Positions 13,165 to 14,258 of a DNA stretch of 14,258 nt are shown one piece after another (the first letter of the stretch is position 1; the number at the start of each line of letters is the position of its first letter). The position numbers and the translations under genes were made by a program. Below the pieces are notes generated by a model, which saw only the letters and a program-made list of their open reading frames with translations, was not told where the DNA came from and searched no databases. Origin of the DNA: DATKQY01 sp035532475 (lineage in GTDB: Bacteria; Actinomycetota; Acidimicrobiia; Acidimicrobiales; Bog-793); contig DATKQY010000037.1 of assembly GCA_035532475.1 (NCBI GenBank), positions 1-14,258 of the forward strand, given 5' to 3'.

Positions 13165-14049
13165 CTAGGGTTCGGCGACGATGTCGACGACGACGGCGTA
13201 GGGGCCGCCGGAGGAGTTCTTCGGGATCTCGAGCAGCACGCGGCTGCCGACCGGCGCGCCGACCAGGGCGTCGAGCGCGCTCGGCTGGGTGGGGACGCCC
13301 ACGAACTCGGCCGTCGGGCCGCCCTGGGTCCAGGAGGACTGGAGCACCTTGCCCGAGTAGTCCGCGGCGACGATCTGGAGGACGACCAGGCCGGCGACGA
13401 CCTTCCGGCCGGTGCCCTTGTCGAGGACGATCGTCTTTTGCGCCGTGGGCTTGGTAGCGCTGCCCACCACGCTGACCTTCGGCCGGCCGCCGAGCGGCCC
13501 GCTGACGTGCACCCCCCCGGTGTTCGGTGTCTCGCGCTTGGCGTGGGGGTCACCGCCGGCGGTCGGCTTGTAGGTGCCGACGATGTCGACGACGAACACC
13601 AAGGTGGAGTTGCCCGGAATGCCGGCCGAGGAGTTGCCCTTTGTTCCGTAGCCGTCCGCGGGCGGGATGACGAGCAGCAGCCGGCTGCCGACGCGGCTGC
13701 CGGGCAGCGTCTTGTTCCAGCCGGCGATGAGCCCCTTCACGCCGATGTCGAACGGGGCGAGCTGACCGCGCGAGAACGAGCTGTCGAAGACCTTGCCCCG
13801 CCACAGCTGGCCGAGGTAGTTGACGACGAGCAGGTTGCCCTTCGCGACGGTGGCCCCGGTGCCCTGGTGGAGCGTCTTGCTGATGAGCGAGGAGGGCGGC
13901 GCGGTCTTCGGGAACGTGATCGTCGGGCTCTTGCCGAACGACCCGGACACTTTCGGAAGGGCCGGCGCGGCGCTGGCGGCGGCGACCGGCACGACGACGC
14001 CGACGGCGAGCAGCGGGAGCAGGAGCAAAAGGGCGAGCGCGCGACGCAA
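13165..14049 (-). CDS. Secreted FKBP-type peptidyl-prolyl isomerase, two FKBP domains (second degenerate)
   Basis: From TTG 14049 the product has 294 residues. Residues 1-27 are a Sec signal peptide: a short basic start, a Leu/Val core, and a likely cut after ASA at 27. No lipobox Cys is present. The first FKBP domain (about 57-160) keeps the pocket residues: Tyr78 (VVNYLG), Phe88-Asp89 (VFDSS), Trp111 (IAGWNK) and Tyr134 (DGYG). The second (about 205-293) has lost them: LQSS replaces FDSS, LDAL replaces IAGW, and the final Tyr-Gly is missing. It may help extracytoplasmic protein folding. TTG is preferred over ATG 14124 because GAGG lies 8 nt upstream, the signal peptide then has normal length, and the 25 extra codons show poorer GC-ending usage and abut an IS end. 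Confidence 0.8.
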   Translation of the reverse strand: MRRALALLLLLPLLAVGVVVPVAAASAAPALPKVSGSFGKSPTITFPKTAPPSSLISKTLHQGTGATVAKGNLLVVNYLGQLWRGKVFDSSFSRGQLAPFDIGVKGLIAGWNKTLPGSRVGSRLLLVIPPADGYGTKGNSSAGIPGNSTLVFVVDIVGTYKPTAGGDPHAKRETPNTGGVHVSGPLGGRPKVSVVGSATKPTAQKTIVLDKGTGRKVVAGLVVLQIVAADYSGKVLQSSWTQGGPTAEFVGVPTQPSALDALVGAPVGSRVLLEIPKNSSGGPYAVVVDIVAEP

Positions 14050-14124
14050 AGGGAGACCTCGAGGGGGGGTTGGGACGACGCCAGAGCCTACCCGCGGCAG
14101 CGACCGGACGGTTCGCGCCCGCAT

Positions 14125-14147
14125 TGACTCATCGGAAACCTCCGCGT
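14125..14147 (+). repeat. IS subterminal repeat, copy 1
   Basis: The pattern TG(A/C)CTCA-N4-AAACCTCCGCGT occurs here and again at 14160-14182. The last 12 bp are identical and 18 of 23 positions match overall. Spacing is 35 bp, between three and four helical turns. Repeated blocks at an IS end are typical transposase binding sites, as in IS21-like elements. Confidence 0.6.
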
Positions 14148-14159
14148 AGATCGCATCGT

Positions 14160-14182
14160 TGCCTCACGTAAAACCTCCGCGT
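14160..14182 (+). repeat. IS subterminal repeat, copy 2
   Basis: Second copy of the block at 14125-14147, 40 bp before the transposase ATG. Occupation of this site by transposase could also repress the transposase promoter, which must lie in or near this block. Confidence 0.6.
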
Positions 14183-14222
14183 CGGTGACGCCGCGAACTA
14201 CGCCTGATCGATGGAGCTTTCG

Positions 14223-14258
14223 ATGGGTGAGCGACGCGCGGTCACGAACAAGATGGCC
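14223..14258 (+). CDS. Transposase, N-terminus only (first 12 codons)
   Basis: ATG 14223 has GGAG 6 nt upstream and begins MGERRAVTNKMA, then leaves the window. The pattern 'xxRxAVTxKxA' is the start of an actinobacterial integrase-type (DDE, rve-fold) transposase group whose members continue with a helix-turn-helix. The recognition rests on recall of a short motif, so the family is tentative. The two direct repeats upstream support an IS. Confidence 0.5.
   Translation, partial: MGERRAVTNKMA

Larger units (their letters stand above)
14125..14258 (+). mobile_element. Left end of an insertion sequence (continues beyond window)
   Basis: Two 23-bp direct repeats lead into a transposase start codon, and the element runs off the right edge. 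The outermost base is proposed as 14125, where the first repeat begins with TG. The right end and target duplication are outside the window, so the boundary is an inference. The element points away from the FKBP gene and would have replaced the native sequence upstream of it. Confidence 0.55.

Noticed and set aside
14050..14124. ATG 14124 as the FKBP start
   Set aside because: The nearest GGAGG is 14 nt away and inside the IS; the 25 added codons have weaker GC-ending usage and would place a long arginine- and proline-rich segment before the signal peptide.
14080..14176. Two tandem short ORFs upstream of FKBP (GTG- and ATG-started, each with GGAGG 6 nt before)
   Set aside because: Their ribosome-site and start similarity is fully explained by the two 23-bp repeats of the IS end; they are more likely transposase binding sites than leader peptides.

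Overview
The base composition (very GC-rich, codon third positions mostly G or C) and the gene content (an F420-type LLM oxidoreductase, an actinobacterial-style archease, VapBC, many GTG starts) point to a high-GC actinomycete-like bacterium, probably a free-living environmental Actinomycetota. No marker gene fixes the genus.

Left part (1-4090) is accessory in character. It opens with the first 22 codons of a sigma-70 family (ECF/SigJ-like) sigma factor on the minus strand. Facing it are a VOC-fold protein and a PPOX-type flavin/F420 protein, coupled by a GTGA overlap. A VapBC toxin-antitoxin pair follows, bracketed by two near-identical 37-bp direct repeats. Then come small enzymes often found beside ECF sigma factors: a YCII/DGPF protein, a DHFR/RibD-type reductase, an intact YciI-like protein and a SnoaL-like protein. 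Four of these genes (PPOX, YCII, DHFR, SnoaL) have reading frames broken by small indels, whereas no broken gene was found in the following 10 kb. The zone is therefore either decaying or locally mis-assembled.

Middle part (4288-8432) holds a plus-strand run: a possible 18-codon leader ORF, archease (activator of RtcB RNA ligase), a phosphoribosyltransferase, a YwaF/TIGR02206-type membrane protein and an LLM-class oxidoreductase. It meets, convergently and with only 15 bp between, a minus-strand ligA-ligB pair encoding a class III extradiol ring-cleaving dioxygenase of the protocatechuate 4,5-dioxygenase type.

Right part (8614-14258) carries a minus-strand signalling operon. A FIST-domain sensor is followed, one base after its stop codon, by a cytosolic GAF-GGDEF-EAL protein, so ligand sensing by FIST probably feeds into cyclic-di-GMP turnover. 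A 65-codon ORF with an excellent ribosome binding site lies downstream. Divergent from FIST is a UspA protein with an ATP-binding motif. It converges on a secreted protein with one apparently active and one degenerate FKBP domain. The window ends inside the left end of an insertion sequence: two 23-bp direct repeats followed by the first 12 codons of a transposase. The IS end lies directly upstream of the FKBP gene and has probably displaced its original promoter.

No rRNA, tRNA or CRISPR array was found. The most system-like units are the FIST/GGDEF-EAL operon, the repeat-bracketed VapBC and the IS end with tandem internal repeats.
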